Origin: Georgenia thermotolerans
Lineage (GTDB): Bacteria; Actinomycetota; Actinomycetes; Actinomycetales; Actinomycetaceae
Assembly (NCBI RefSeq): GCF_009193185.1
Contig: NZ_VUKF01000024.1
Location: forward strand, 1-64,000
Length of the DNA stretch: 64,000 nt
Reading direction: 5' to 3'
A program made the position numbers and the translations under genes. Numbering within the stretch: position 1 is the first letter of the stretch; each line of letters begins with the position of its first letter. The notes under the pieces are model-generated. The model searched no databases, had not been told where the DNA came from, and saw nothing but the letters and a program-made list of their open reading frames with translations. Positions 25,635-34,269 of the stretch are shown piece by piece.

Positions 25635-26267
25635 GTGGACGACGAGCAGGCCTCCCCGCCGCGGCGGCGCGCGAACACCCGCGCCCGCCTGCTGGAGGCC
25701 GCGGTGGATGTCTTCGCCCGCAACGGGGTGGCGAGCACCACGGTCGACGACCTCGTCGCCGCCGCCGGCTACACCCGCGGGGCCTTCTACTCGAACTTCT
25801 CGAGCATGGACGAGGTCTTCTACGCCCTGTTCGAGGCCCGCTCCTCGGAGATGCTCGAGGCGGTGCGCCAGGCGCTGGCCGCCATCCCGCGCGAGGAGCT
25901 CTCCCCCGACTCCGTCGGCCGGGTCATCGACGCGATCGAGCCCGCCGGCCGGCGCTGGCACATCCTGCAGGCGGAGTTCAGCCTGCTGGCGATGCGCAAG
26001 CCCGAGGCGCGGGCGGCCTACCGGGCGTTCCGCAGCCGCTTCAGCGCCGAGTTCCTCGAGGTGACCCGCGAGGCCCTGGCCGCCATGGGCCGCCGGCCGG
26101 TGGTGCCGGTGGAGCAGATCGCCGAGGCGCTGGCCGCCATCTACGTCAGCTCCCTGACGGCGGAGACGATCGAGGACGACACGCTGCGACCGCGCGAGGC
26201 GCTGCGCAGCCTGGTCCCGGCGGTGCTCGTCGGGCTGTCGCGGGAGGGCACGGACGGCGAGGGCTAG
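25635..26267 (+). CDS. TetR-family regulator of the MMPL/YhgE pair
   Basis: 210 residues from GTG 25635, chosen because TAGGGT lies 8 nt upstream; an in-frame ATG at 25584 is inside the operator. The helix-turn-helix covers residues 12-58 (TRARLLEAAVDVFARNGVAS, GYTRGAFYSNFSSMDEVFYALF). The C-terminal ligand domain includes WHILQAEFSLLAMRKPEARAAY. It is divergent from the MMPL gene with an operator between them, so it most likely represses the exporter and responds to its substrate. Confidence 0.9.
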   Translation: MDDEQASPPRRRANTRARLLEAAVDVFARNGVASTTVDDLVAAAGYTRGAFYSNFSSMDEVFYALFEARSSEMLEAVRQALAAIPREELSPDSVGRVIDAIEPAGRRWHILQAEFSLLAMRKPEARAAYRAFRSRFSAEFLEVTREALAAMGRRPVVPVEQIAEALAAIYVSSLTAETIEDDTLRPREALRSLVPAVLVGLSREGTDGEG

Positions 26268-26322
26268 GGTCCCGTGACCAACCACGCACCGCGGGCGCGG
26301 CCCCGCGAGGGAGAATGACCAG

Positions 26323-27966
26323 ATGCCCGACGGCCCCCTGATCGTCCAGTCCGACAAGTCGATCCTGCTCGAGGTCGACCACCCGCGCGCCACCGAGGCG
26401 CGGCGCGCCATCGCGCCCTTCGCCGAGCTCGAGCGGGCCCCCGAGCACGTGCACACCTACCGCCTGACCCCGCTGGGCCTGTGGAACGCGCGCGCCGCCG
26501 GCCACGACGCCGAGCAGGTGGTCGCCGCGCTGATCGAGTACTCCCGCTACCCGGTCCCGCACGCGCTGCTCATCGACGTCGCTGAGACGATGGACCGCTA
26601 CGGCCGGCTCCAGCTGGTCCAGCACCCCACCCACGGGCTGGTGCTGCACGCCCTGGACAAGCCGGTCCTGGCCGAGGTGCTGCGCTCCAAGCGGGTCAAG
26701 GGCCTGCTGGGCGAGCGGCTGGACGACCAGGACGTCGTCGTCCACCCCTCCGAGCGCGGCCACCTCAAGCAGGTGCTCGTCAAGCTCGGCTGGCCCGCGG
26801 AGGACCTGGCCGGCTACGTCGACGGCGAGGCCCACCCCATCGACCTGGCCCAGGACGGCTGGCACCTGCGCCCCTACCAGGAGGAGGCGGTGGACACCTT
26901 CTGGCACGGCGGCTCCGGCGTCGTCGTGCTGCCCTGCGGCGCGGGCAAGACGATCGTCGGCGCCGGCGCGATGGCGCGGTCGCGGACGACGACGCTGATC
27001 CTGGTGACCAACACCGTCTCGGCCCGCCAGTGGCGCGAGGAGCTGGTGCGGCGCACCACCCTGACCGAGGACGAGATCGGGGAGTACTCCGGCGCCCGAA
27101 AGGAGGTCCGGCCGGTCACCATCGCCACCTACCAGGTGCTCACCACGAAGCGGAAGGGCGTCTACACCCATCTGGAGCTGCTCGACGCCCACGACTGGGG
27201 GCTGATCGTCTACGACGAGGTGCACCTGCTGCCCGCGCCGATCTTCCGGATGACGGCGGACCTGCAGGCGCGTCGCCGCCTGGGGCTGACCGCGACGCTG
27301 GTGCGCGAGGACGGCCGGGAGGACGAGGTCTTCTCCCTCATCGGCCCCAAGCGCTACGACGCGCCGTGGAAGGACATCGAGGCCCAGGGCTACATCGCCC
27401 CGGCCGAGTGCATCGAGGTGCGCCTGACGCTGCCCGACCACGACCGGATGGTCTACGCCACCGCCGAGCCGGAGGAGAAGTACCGCCTGGCGGCCAGCGC
27501 GCCGGGCAAGGTGCGGGTGGTCGAGCAGATCCTCGCCCGCCACCCCGGGGAGCAGACGCTGGTCATCGGCCAGTATCTCGACCAGCTCGAGGAGCTCGCC
27601 GAGGACCTCGACGCCCCGCTCATCACCGGGCAGACCACCGTGACCGAGCGCCAGCGCCTCTTCGACGGCTTCCGCCGCGGGGAGATCCCCATGCTCGTGG
27701 TCTCCAAGGTCGCCAACTTCTCCATCGACCTGCCCGAGGCGTCGGTGGCCGTGCAGGTGTCGGGGTCCTTCGGCTCCCGGCAGGAGGAGGCCCAGCGCCT
27801 GGGCCGGCTCATGCGGCCCAAGGCGGACGGGAAGACGGCGCACTTCTACGCCGTCGTCGCCCGGGACACGGTGGACCAGGACTTCGCCGCCCACCGCCAG
27901 CGCTTCCTGGCCGAGCAGGGCTACGCGTACACGATCGTCGACGCCGAGGACCTCGCCACGGCCTGA
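26323..27966 (+). CDS. DNA repair helicase XPB
   Basis: 547 residues, typical bacterial XPB. The N-terminal damage-recognition-type domain runs to about residue 180. Helicase motifs follow: Q-like LRPYQEEAV, Walker A PCGAGKTIVG, motif II YDEVHLLPA, motif III LTATLVREDG, and motif VI QEEAQRLGRLMRPK. It is an ATP-dependent 3'-5' superfamily-2 helicase involved in DNA unwinding; its repair role in bacteria is presumed. A GAGGGAG ribosome site precedes ATG 26323. It ends 26 bp before a perfect 48-bp palindrome that separates it from the convergent amidotransferase gene. Confidence 0.94.
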   Translation: MPDGPLIVQSDKSILLEVDHPRATEARRAIAPFAELERAPEHVHTYRLTPLGLWNARAAGHDAEQVVAALIEYSRYPVPHALLIDVAETMDRYGRLQLVQHPTHGLVLHALDKPVLAEVLRSKRVKGLLGERLDDQDVVVHPSERGHLKQVLVKLGWPAEDLAGYVDGEAHPIDLAQDGWHLRPYQEEAVDTFWHGGSGVVVLPCGAGKTIVGAGAMARSRTTTLILVTNTVSARQWREELVRRTTLTEDEIGEYSGARKEVRPVTIATYQVLTTKRKGVYTHLELLDAHDWGLIVYDEVHLLPAPIFRMTADLQARRRLGLTATLVREDGREDEVFSLIGPKRYDAPWKDIEAQGYIAPAECIEVRLTLPDHDRMVYATAEPEEKYRLAASAPGKVRVVEQILARHPGEQTLVIGQYLDQLEELAEDLDAPLITGQTTVTERQRLFDGFRRGEIPMLVVSKVANFSIDLPEASVAVQVSGSFGSRQEEAQRLGRLMRPKADGKTAHFYAVVARDTVDQDFAAHRQRFLAEQGYAYTIVDAEDLATA

Positions 27967-27991
27967 CCGCGACGCCGACGCCCCGGGGCCA

Positions 27992-28039
27992 GTGACCAGA
28001 ACGCCATTCCGGCTGCAGCCGGAATGGCGTTCTGGTCAC
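27992..28039. terminator. 48-bp perfect palindrome, probable bidirectional terminator
   Basis: The left arm (27992-28015) starts GTGACCAGAACGCC and ends GGCTG; the right arm (28016-28039) is its exact complement with no loop (centre CTGCAG). It lies between the converging XPB and amidotransferase genes, which end 26 bp and 15 bp away. As RNA it would fold the same way from either strand. Confidence 0.85.
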
Positions 28040-28053
28040 GGGGTGGGGCGGCG

Positions 28054-28812
28054 TTACGCGGCGAGCGTGGTCTCCGCGGCGACGCGCACCTGGGCGGCGA
28101 ACGCCTGCGCGATGGCCCGGCCGACCGGGGCGACGTGGGCGTCCTGCGCGCGGGCCTGGGCGAGGACGGCGGCGGCGTCCTCGCCCTCGGACGCGGCCCA
28201 GCGGGCCAGCAGCTCGGGCGAGGCCTCGGGGTGGAACTGCACGCCCAGGGCGGAGCCGACGCGCATGGCCTGGAACGGGTACATGGCGGAGAAGGCCAGC
28301 CACCGGCCGTCGGCGGGCAGCTCGACGACGGCGTCACCGTGCATGGAGGGCACCAGCGCGCCACCGAGCTCGCCCGCCGGGGCGACGTCGGGGGCCGCGG
28401 CCGCCATCGCGCGACCGAGGACGGGGTCCTCGCCGGCCTCGGGGCGCCACATCACCGGCACGACGCCGCTCTCGCGCCCGGGCGGCGGGGCGACCTCGAC
28501 GCGGCCGCCGAGCGCGGCGGCGAGGAGCTGGTGGCCCAGGCAGATGCCCAGCACGGGCACGTCGGCCGCGACGGCGTCGGTCAGGAGGCGGCGGGTGGCG
28601 GGCAGCCACGGCGCCCGCTCGTCGTCGTAGGCGTTCTGGCTGCCGCCGAGCACGAGGAGCCCGGCGCCGAGCTCGTCGACGGCGGGCACGGGCGCGCCGT
28701 CGTCCAGCCGGACCACCCGGGTCTCGACGCCCTCGAGCCAGGCGGCGAACCTGTCGAGGGGGACGTCCGGATCGTGCTGCAGGACGGTAAGGACGGGGAG
28801 GGTCTCGAACAT
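28054..28812 (-). CDS. Type 1 glutamine amidotransferase (GATase1)
   Basis: 252 residues. The class-I glutaminase elbow GICLGHQLLA supplies the nucleophilic Cys and GVQFHPEAS the His-Glu pair; VLGGSQNAYDDERAPWL and MHGDAVVELP are typical of stand-alone GMP-synthase-like amidotransferases. No synthetase partner is adjacent. It may act on gamma-glutamyl compounds or with a distant partner. ATG 28812 has TACCGT 6 nt upstream and no clear ribosome site, suggesting a leaderless mRNA. Confidence 0.88.
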   Translation of the reverse strand: MFETLPVLTVLQHDPDVPLDRFAAWLEGVETRVVRLDDGAPVPAVDELGAGLLVLGGSQNAYDDERAPWLPATRRLLTDAVAADVPVLGICLGHQLLAAALGGRVEVAPPPGRESGVVPVMWRPEAGEDPVLGRAMAAAAPDVAPAGELGGALVPSMHGDAVVELPADGRWLAFSAMYPFQAMRVGSALGVQFHPEASPELLARWAASEGEDAAAVLAQARAQDAHVAPVGRAIAQAFAAQVRVAAETTLAA

Positions 28813-29026
28813 TGATCCACGGTAAAACGCGTCTGCCCCCGTTGTGTAGGGCCTGCGCCACATCTGTCGCGGACGTCCGGGCGGCGCTCACGCCGGCCCG
28901 CCTCCCTCGTTCCGGACCGACGGCACCTGGACGACCGGCCCGACCAGGAAGTTCCCCCGCTCCTCCCACCGCGAACGCCGCGCGGTGCTTATTGCGCCCA
29001 CTCGCAAGGACCGCGAGGATCGCCGC

Positions 29027-31042
29027 GTGAGACCCGTCACCGCCCTGCGGACCCTGGCCGCCGTCGCCCTCGCCGGGCTGCCCCTGCTCACCCTCGCGGG
29101 TCCGGCCGCCGCCGAGCCCCCGCAGAACCTCACCACGCAGGTGACCGACACCGCCGACGTGCTCACCAGCGCCGAGGAGCAGGAGGTCCAGCAGGCCATC
29201 AAGCAGGTCCAGTCAGACACCGGCCAGCTCGTCTACGTCACCTTCGTCCCCGACTTCTCGGGCGAGACCGGGGAGCAGTGGGCAGCGGACACGGCCACCG
29301 TCTCCGGGCTGGGCCCGAACAACATCCTGTTGGCCGTGGGCGTGGACATCCGGAAGTACGGCATCGGCCGCCACACCGCCTCGCCGGTGGACCAGCAGGA
29401 GCTGCAGTCCTTCACGGACTCCGAGGTCGCGCCCAAGCTCGGCAACGGCGACTGGGCGGGCGCTGCCATCACCTTCGCCCAGGGCGTGGGCGACCTCTCC
29501 CAGGGCAAGACCCCCGGCGCGAGCGGCGGGGGCGGCGGGATGGGCGCCTTCGGCACCGTCGTCGTCGTCGGCCTCATCGTCATCCTGGCCGTGGGCGCCT
29601 TCCTCATCCTCAAGCGCCGGCGCGAGACCGGGGCGCGCCGCCCGGCCGGGCGGGCCCTGCCCAAGGACCACCCGCTCAACCTGCCCACCGAGGAGCTCGC
29701 CAAGCGCGCCGGCACCGCCCTGGTGGGCGCCGACGACGCCATCCGCAGCTCCGAGGAGGAGCTCGGCTTCGCCAAGGCCCAGTTCGGGCTCCAGGCGACC
29801 GACCAGTTCACCGCCGCGCTCGCGGAGGCGAAGACCCGGGCGCAGCGGGCGTTCCAGCTGCGCCAGCAGCTCGACGACGACATCCCCGAGACCGAGCCGC
29901 AGCAGCGGCAGATGTACGCCGAGATCCTCCAGCTCACCACCGAGATCGACCAGACGCTGCGGGCCCAGACCGAGCAGTTCGCCAAGCTGCGCAACATGCA
30001 GGCCCGCGCCCCGCAGGTGCTCGACGAGCTCGACCAGCGGGCCACCGAGGTGGCCCAGCAGATCGAGAGCGCGCGCGTGGAGCTGGCCGAGCTGGCGACC
30101 CGCTACCCGGCGGCGACGCTCGCCTCCATCGCGAAGAACCCCGACCAGGCCAAGGCGCTGCTGGCCTCGGCGCGGCAGTCGGTGGCCGACGGCCGGGCGA
30201 AGGTCCAGGAGGGCGACCGGGCCACCGCCGTCACCCACGCCCGGGTGGCCGAGCAGGCGATCGGGCAGGCGGACACCCTGCTCAAGAACGTCCACGGCGC
30301 CGGCGCCGCGCTGGCCGAGGCCGGCGCCCGCCTCGACACGGCGCTGGCCTCGATCACCGCCGACGTGCGCGACGCCAACCGGCTCGCCCCCACCGACCCC
30401 GTGGTCGGGGCCCGGCGCAAGGAGGCCGAGGCGGCCATCGCGCAGGGCAACCAGGCCCGCGGCGGCGCCGGCGACCCGCTCGCCGCGCTGCAGCGCCTGG
30501 CCGCCGCGGAGGCCGCCATCGACGCCGCCCTCGCGCCGGCCCGCGCGGCGGACGAGAACAACCGGCGCGCCGCCGCCCAGCTCGCCGACCGGCTGGGCCG
30601 GGTCAACTCCCAGATCCAGGCCGTGTCGGACTTCATCGCCACCCGCCGCGGCTCGGTCGGCTCCGAGGCCCGCACCCGCCTGTCGGAGGCGAGCCGCCTG
30701 GCGGCGGAGGCCGCCCGGCTGTCCGGCTCCGACCCGGCCGCCGCGCTGCAGACCGTCATCCAGGCCGAGCAGATGGCCACCACCGCCCAGCAGCTCGCAG
30801 AGCGCGACGCCAACCGGTTCGACGACTACAGCGGCTTCGGCGGCTGGGGCGGCGGCTACGGCGGCGGGCGCCGCGGCGGCATCGACGTCGGCTCCCTCAT
30901 CCTCGGCGGCATCCTCCTCGGCGGCGGCCACGGCGGCTGGGGCGGCGGCTGGGGTGGCGGCGGCGGCTTCGGCGGCGGAGGTGGCGGCTTCGGCGGCGGA
31001 GGTGGCGGCTTCGGCGGCGGAGGCGGGGGCGGCGGCTTCTGA
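29027..31042 (+). CDS. TPM-domain membrane protein with Gly-rich tail
   Basis: 671 residues from GTG 29027 (GAGGA upstream). A signal peptide ends near AAAEPP (about residue 28). The TPM domain, linked in other bacteria to photosystem or membrane-protein upkeep, spans about residues 30-165 (VTDTADVLTSAEEQEVQQAI, SGLGPNNILLAVGVDIRKYGI). One membrane segment (FGTVVVVGLIVILAVGAFLIL) follows. A long helical region of about 370 residues is rich in Ala, Gln and Glu and likely coiled coil. The last 80 residues are Gly-rich with repeated GGFGGGGG units. It is followed after 82 bp by a PspA gene, a common pairing in actinobacteria. Confidence 0.88.
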   Translation: MRPVTALRTLAAVALAGLPLLTLAGPAAAEPPQNLTTQVTDTADVLTSAEEQEVQQAIKQVQSDTGQLVYVTFVPDFSGETGEQWAADTATVSGLGPNNILLAVGVDIRKYGIGRHTASPVDQQELQSFTDSEVAPKLGNGDWAGAAITFAQGVGDLSQGKTPGASGGGGGMGAFGTVVVVGLIVILAVGAFLILKRRRETGARRPAGRALPKDHPLNLPTEELAKRAGTALVGADDAIRSSEEELGFAKAQFGLQATDQFTAALAEAKTRAQRAFQLRQQLDDDIPETEPQQRQMYAEILQLTTEIDQTLRAQTEQFAKLRNMQARAPQVLDELDQRATEVAQQIESARVELAELATRYPAATLASIAKNPDQAKALLASARQSVADGRAKVQEGDRATAVTHARVAEQAIGQADTLLKNVHGAGAALAEAGARLDTALASITADVRDANRLAPTDPVVGARRKEAEAAIAQGNQARGGAGDPLAALQRLAAAEAAIDAALAPARAADENNRRAAAQLADRLGRVNSQIQAVSDFIATRRGSVGSEARTRLSEASRLAAEAARLSGSDPAAALQTVIQAEQMATTAQQLAERDANRFDDYSGFGGWGGGYGGGRRGGIDVGSLILGGILLGGGHGGWGGGWGGGGGFGGGGGGFGGGGGGFGGGGGGGGF

Positions 31043-31124
31043 GGAGAGCGAGCAGGCAGTGATTTTTGGCAGGCGGCGCGGCCGCACCAGCTCAGCGCTA
31101 ACGACAACCAAGAAGGGCACCACC

Positions 31125-31940
31125 ATGGCAGAGAAGCAGAGCATCCTGGGCCGCATCGCCCAGCTCACCCGGGCCAACATCAACGCGATCCTCGACCGGG
31201 CCGAGGACCCGCAGAAGATGCTCGACCAGCTCGTGCGCGACTACACCTCCTCCATCGCCGAGGCCGAGGACGCCGTGGCGGTGACCATCGGCAACCTGCG
31301 CCTGGCGGAGCAGGACCACGCCGCCGACGTCGCCGAGGCACGCGACTGGGGGCAGAAGGCGCTGGCCGCCGCGCAGAAGGCCGAGCAGGTCCGGGCGCAG
31401 GGCAACGAGTCCGAGGCCGCTCGCTTCGACAACCTCGCCAAGGTCGCCATCGGCAAGCAGATCGCCGCGGAGAACGAGGCCAAGGCCGCCGAGCCGATGA
31501 TCGCCTCGCAGAACGAGGTGGTGGAAAAGCTCAAGGTCGGCCTGCAGGACATGCGGGTCAAGCTCGACGAGCTGAAGTCCAAGCGCGACCAGCTCGTCGC
31601 CCGCGCCAAGAGCGCCCAGGCGCAGAAGCAGGTCCAGGGCGCCATCGCCTCCATCAACATCATGGACCCCACGAGCGAGATCGCCCGGTTCGAGGAGCAG
31701 GTGCGCCGCGAGGAGGCGTACGTCGCCGGCCAGGCCGAGCTGCAGGGCTCCTCGCTCGAGGACCAGTTCGCCGAGCTCGAGGACTACGGCCGCAACGCCG
31801 AGATCGAGGCGCGGCTGGCCGCCCTCAAGGGCGGCACGAGCGCGCCCCAGCAGATCGGCGCCACCGCTGCCGGCTCCACCGGGGCCGACGAGGGCTCCGC
31901 CGCGGTCAACGACCCGGCGGAGGACAAGACCACGTACTGA
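31125..31940 (+). CDS. PspA/IM30-family membrane stress protein
   Basis: 271 residues, almost wholly helical. The start GRIAQLTRANINAILDRAEDPQKMLDQLVRDY is the PspA/Vipp1 amphipathic helix plus first coiled coil (positions 9-40 of the protein). The long central hairpin and a C-terminal helix DQFAELEDYGRNAEIEARLAAL follow. These proteins form ESCRT-III-like assemblies on stressed membranes. It lies downstream of the TPM protein in the same direction with AAGAAGGG as ribosome site. Two hairpins close the unit. Confidence 0.93.
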   Translation: MAEKQSILGRIAQLTRANINAILDRAEDPQKMLDQLVRDYTSSIAEAEDAVAVTIGNLRLAEQDHAADVAEARDWGQKALAAAQKAEQVRAQGNESEAARFDNLAKVAIGKQIAAENEAKAAEPMIASQNEVVEKLKVGLQDMRVKLDELKSKRDQLVARAKSAQAQKQVQGAIASINIMDPTSEIARFEEQVRREEAYVAGQAELQGSSLEDQFAELEDYGRNAEIEARLAALKGGTSAPQQIGATAAGSTGADEGSAAVNDPAEDKTTY

Positions 31941-32015
31941 CGCCGTGCGGTGCCCCGCACCGGCGTGAGACATCGAGGCCCCGCCTCCGGCCGCAGCGCC
32001 GGATGCGGGGCCTCG
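31941..32015 (+). terminator. Tandem hairpins after pspA
   Basis: The first hairpin (31941-31965) pairs CGCC-GTGCGG with CCGCAC-CGGCG around TGCC, with one bulged base. The second pairs CGAGGCCCCGC (31974-31984) with GCGGGGCCTCG (32005-32015), extended inward by CCGG/CCGG across a 2-bp mismatch. They begin right at the PspA stop codon. Confidence 0.75.
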
Positions 32016-32052
32016 CCGCGGGCAATGGTGCCGGACGCGCCACGTCGCCAAC

Positions 32053-32058
32053 TACGCT
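32053..32058 (+). promoter_or_regulatory. -10 box of leaderless NYN gene
   Basis: TACGCT followed by 6 nt and ATG 32065, with no ribosome site in between. Confidence 0.55.
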
Positions 32059-32064
32059 GAGCGC

Positions 32065-32637
32065 ATGTCCGAGAGCGCTGACCGCACCACGTACCTCCTC
32101 GTCGACGGCGAGAACATCGACGCGACCCTGGGGATGAGCGTGCTCGGCCGCCGGCCCGAGCCCGCGGAGCGGCCGCGCTGGGACCGCATCCTCCACTTCA
32201 CCCAGGAGGTCTGGCACGAGGACGCCCGCGGGCTGTTCTTCCTCAACGCCACCAGCGGGCAGATGCCGATGAGCTTCGTCCAGGCGCTGCTGGCGATGGA
32301 CTTCCGCCCCATCCCGCTGGCGGGCACCGGCACCGAGAAGGTCGTCGACATCGGCATCCAGCGCACGATGGAGGCCATCCTCGCCCAGGGCACCGGGGAC
32401 GTCCTGCTCGCCTCGCACGACGGCGACTACATCCCCCAGGTCGAACGCCTCCTCGACGACGGCCGCCGGGTCGGCGTGCTGTGCTTCCGCGAGTTCCTCA
32501 ACTCCGAGCTGGCCGGGCTCACCGACCGCGGCCTGAAGATCTACGACCTCGAGGACGACCTGGGCGCCTTCAACGCCGTCCTGCCGCGCGTGCGGATCAT
32601 CCCGCTCGCCTCCTTCGACCCCAACCGCTACCTGTAG
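32065..32637 (+). CDS. NYN-domain (PIN-like) RNase
   Basis: 190 residues, a single NYN domain. LLVDGENID gives the first catalytic Asp, TEKVVDIGIQRTM the second acidic cluster, and LLASHDGDYIP the third, the arrangement of metal-dependent RNases of the PIN/NYN fold. Target RNAs are unknown. It is followed after 5 bp by an amidohydrolase gene, so the two may be co-transcribed. Confidence 0.88.
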   Translation: MSESADRTTYLLVDGENIDATLGMSVLGRRPEPAERPRWDRILHFTQEVWHEDARGLFFLNATSGQMPMSFVQALLAMDFRPIPLAGTGTEKVVDIGIQRTMEAILAQGTGDVLLASHDGDYIPQVERLLDDGRRVGVLCFREFLNSELAGLTDRGLKIYDLEDDLGAFNAVLPRVRIIPLASFDPNRYL

Positions 32638-32642
32638 GCCCC

Positions 32643-34238
32643 ATGTCCTCCCCCGCCGCGGCCGCCCGGCCCGGCACCGTCCCACCCGGCACGCCTGCCC
32701 GCACCGCCCCGCTGCTGCTCCGGCGGGTGCGGCTCGTCCCGGTCGCCCCGCGCGCCGGCCACACCCCCGCCCCGGCGGCCCCCGACGCCCCGGTCGACCT
32801 GCGCATCGCCGGCGGCGTGGTCACCGCCGTCGCCCCGCGCCTGGACCCGCGGCCCGACGAGCCGGTGCTCGACGCCGCCGGCCGGTGGGCCGCCCCGGGG
32901 CTGTGGGACCGCCACGTGCACCTGGGCCAGTGGGCCGGCACGTTCGGGCGCCTCGACCTTTCGACGGCGGACAGCGCCGCCGCCGTCCTCGACCTCGTCC
33001 GCGCCCGCCTCGCCGGCCACCCGCCCGGGCGCCCCCTGCTCGGGTTCGGCTTCCGCGACGCCCTGTGGCCCGACGCCCCCACCCTCGGCGCGCTCGACGC
33101 CGTCGCCGGGGCCACCCCGGTCGTGCTCAGCTCCGGCGACGTCCACAGCGGCTGGCTCAGCTCCGCCGCGCGCGCCCTGCTCGGCCTGCCGGCCGGCGCT
33201 CCCGGCGACGACGGGCTGGTGCGCGAGGGCCCGTGGTTCGCTGCCCTCGCCAGGGTCCCGTCGCTGCCCGGCGCCGACGCGGCGGCCGGCTACCGCCAGG
33301 CGCTCGCCGAGGCCGCAGCCCGCGGCGTCGTCGGCGTCGTGGACGTGGAGTTCGCCGCGAACGAGCGCGAGTGGCCCGAGCGGATCGGCCAGGGCCTGGA
33401 CCTGCTGCGGGTGCGCGCCGGGGTCTACCCCGACCGGCTCGAGGCGGTCCTCGCGGCCGGGCTGCGCACCGGCGACCCGCTGCCCGGCGGGGCCGGGCTG
33501 GCCACCATGGGCCCGCTGAAGATCATCTCCGACGGCGCCCTCAACACCCGCACCGCCCACTGCCGCGACGCCTACCCCGTCCCCGGCGACGCCGGGCACC
33601 CGCACGGGGTGCAGTCCGTCGGACCGGACGAGCTCGCCCGGCTGCTGCGCCGCGCCCGGACGGGCGGGCTCACGGTCGCCCTGCACGCCATCGGCGACGC
33701 CGCCGTGGGGCTGGCCCTGGACGCCTTCGCCGCCACCGGTGCGCGCGGCAGCATCGAGCACGCCCAGCTGCTCACCGCCGCCGACGCCGCCCGGATGGCC
33801 CGCCTCGGCGTGGTCGCCAGCGTCCAGCCGGCGCACCTGCTCGACGACCGCGACGTCGCCGAACGGGTCTGGGCCGGGCGCACCGGGGACGCCTTCCCCT
33901 TCCGCACCCTGCTGGACGCCGGCGTCCCCCTGGCCTTCGGCTCCGACGCGCCGGTGGCCCCGCTGGACCCGTGGCTGGCCATGGCCGCCGCCGTGCACCG
34001 CAGCGCCGACGAGCGCGCCCCCTGGCACCCCGAGCAGCAGCTGGGGGTCGCCGAGGCGCTGGCCGCGAGCACCGACGGGCAGGGCACGCTGGGCGCCGGC
34101 TCCCGCGGCGACGTCGTCCTCCTCGACGCCGACCCCCTCGCCCCGGCGGCGACGACGGCGGAGGCCGCCGCCCGCCTGCGGGCGATGCCGGTGGCCGCGA
34201 CGGTGCTGGGCGGGCGCGTCACCCACGACGCGCGCTGA
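32643..34238 (+). CDS. Amidohydrolase, YtcJ-like
   Basis: 531 residues, amidohydrolase superfamily. WDRHVHLGQW carries the HxH metal pair of the N-terminal strand; further metal ligands lie in LHAIGDAAVG, SIEHAQLL and FGSDAPVAPLDPW. The insert with MGPLKIISDGALNTRTA is characteristic of the YtcJ group, which includes hydrolases of N-substituted amides and formamides. The C-terminus has the beta-sandwich return (GSRGDVVLLDADP). The substrate is unknown. The first 50 residues are Pro/Ala-rich. It is probably translated from the same mRNA as the NYN protein. Confidence 0.87.
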   Translation: MSSPAAAARPGTVPPGTPARTAPLLLRRVRLVPVAPRAGHTPAPAAPDAPVDLRIAGGVVTAVAPRLDPRPDEPVLDAAGRWAAPGLWDRHVHLGQWAGTFGRLDLSTADSAAAVLDLVRARLAGHPPGRPLLGFGFRDALWPDAPTLGALDAVAGATPVVLSSGDVHSGWLSSAARALLGLPAGAPGDDGLVREGPWFAALARVPSLPGADAAAGYRQALAEAAARGVVGVVDVEFAANEREWPERIGQGLDLLRVRAGVYPDRLEAVLAAGLRTGDPLPGGAGLATMGPLKIISDGALNTRTAHCRDAYPVPGDAGHPHGVQSVGPDELARLLRRARTGGLTVALHAIGDAAVGLALDAFAATGARGSIEHAQLLTAADAARMARLGVVASVQPAHLLDDRDVAERVWAGRTGDAFPFRTLLDAGVPLAFGSDAPVAPLDPWLAMAAAVHRSADERAPWHPEQQLGVAEALAASTDGQGTLGAGSRGDVVLLDADPLAPAATTAEAAARLRAMPVAATVLGGRVTHDAR

Positions 34239-34256
34239 GCCCGGGACGGCCCCCGC

Positions 34257-34262
34257 TACCGT
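34257..34262 (+). promoter_or_regulatory. -10 box before the PhzF gene
   Basis: TACCGT followed by 7 nt and ATG 34270. A GTG in the same frame at 34261 overlaps it and is less likely to be the start. Confidence 0.5.
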
Positions 34263-34269
34263 GAGCACC

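Noticed and set aside
30850-31040. Gly-rich GGC repeats at the end of the TPM gene as a separate repeat element
   Set aside because: They encode the glycine tail of the protein in frame and are a normal feature of such membrane proteins.
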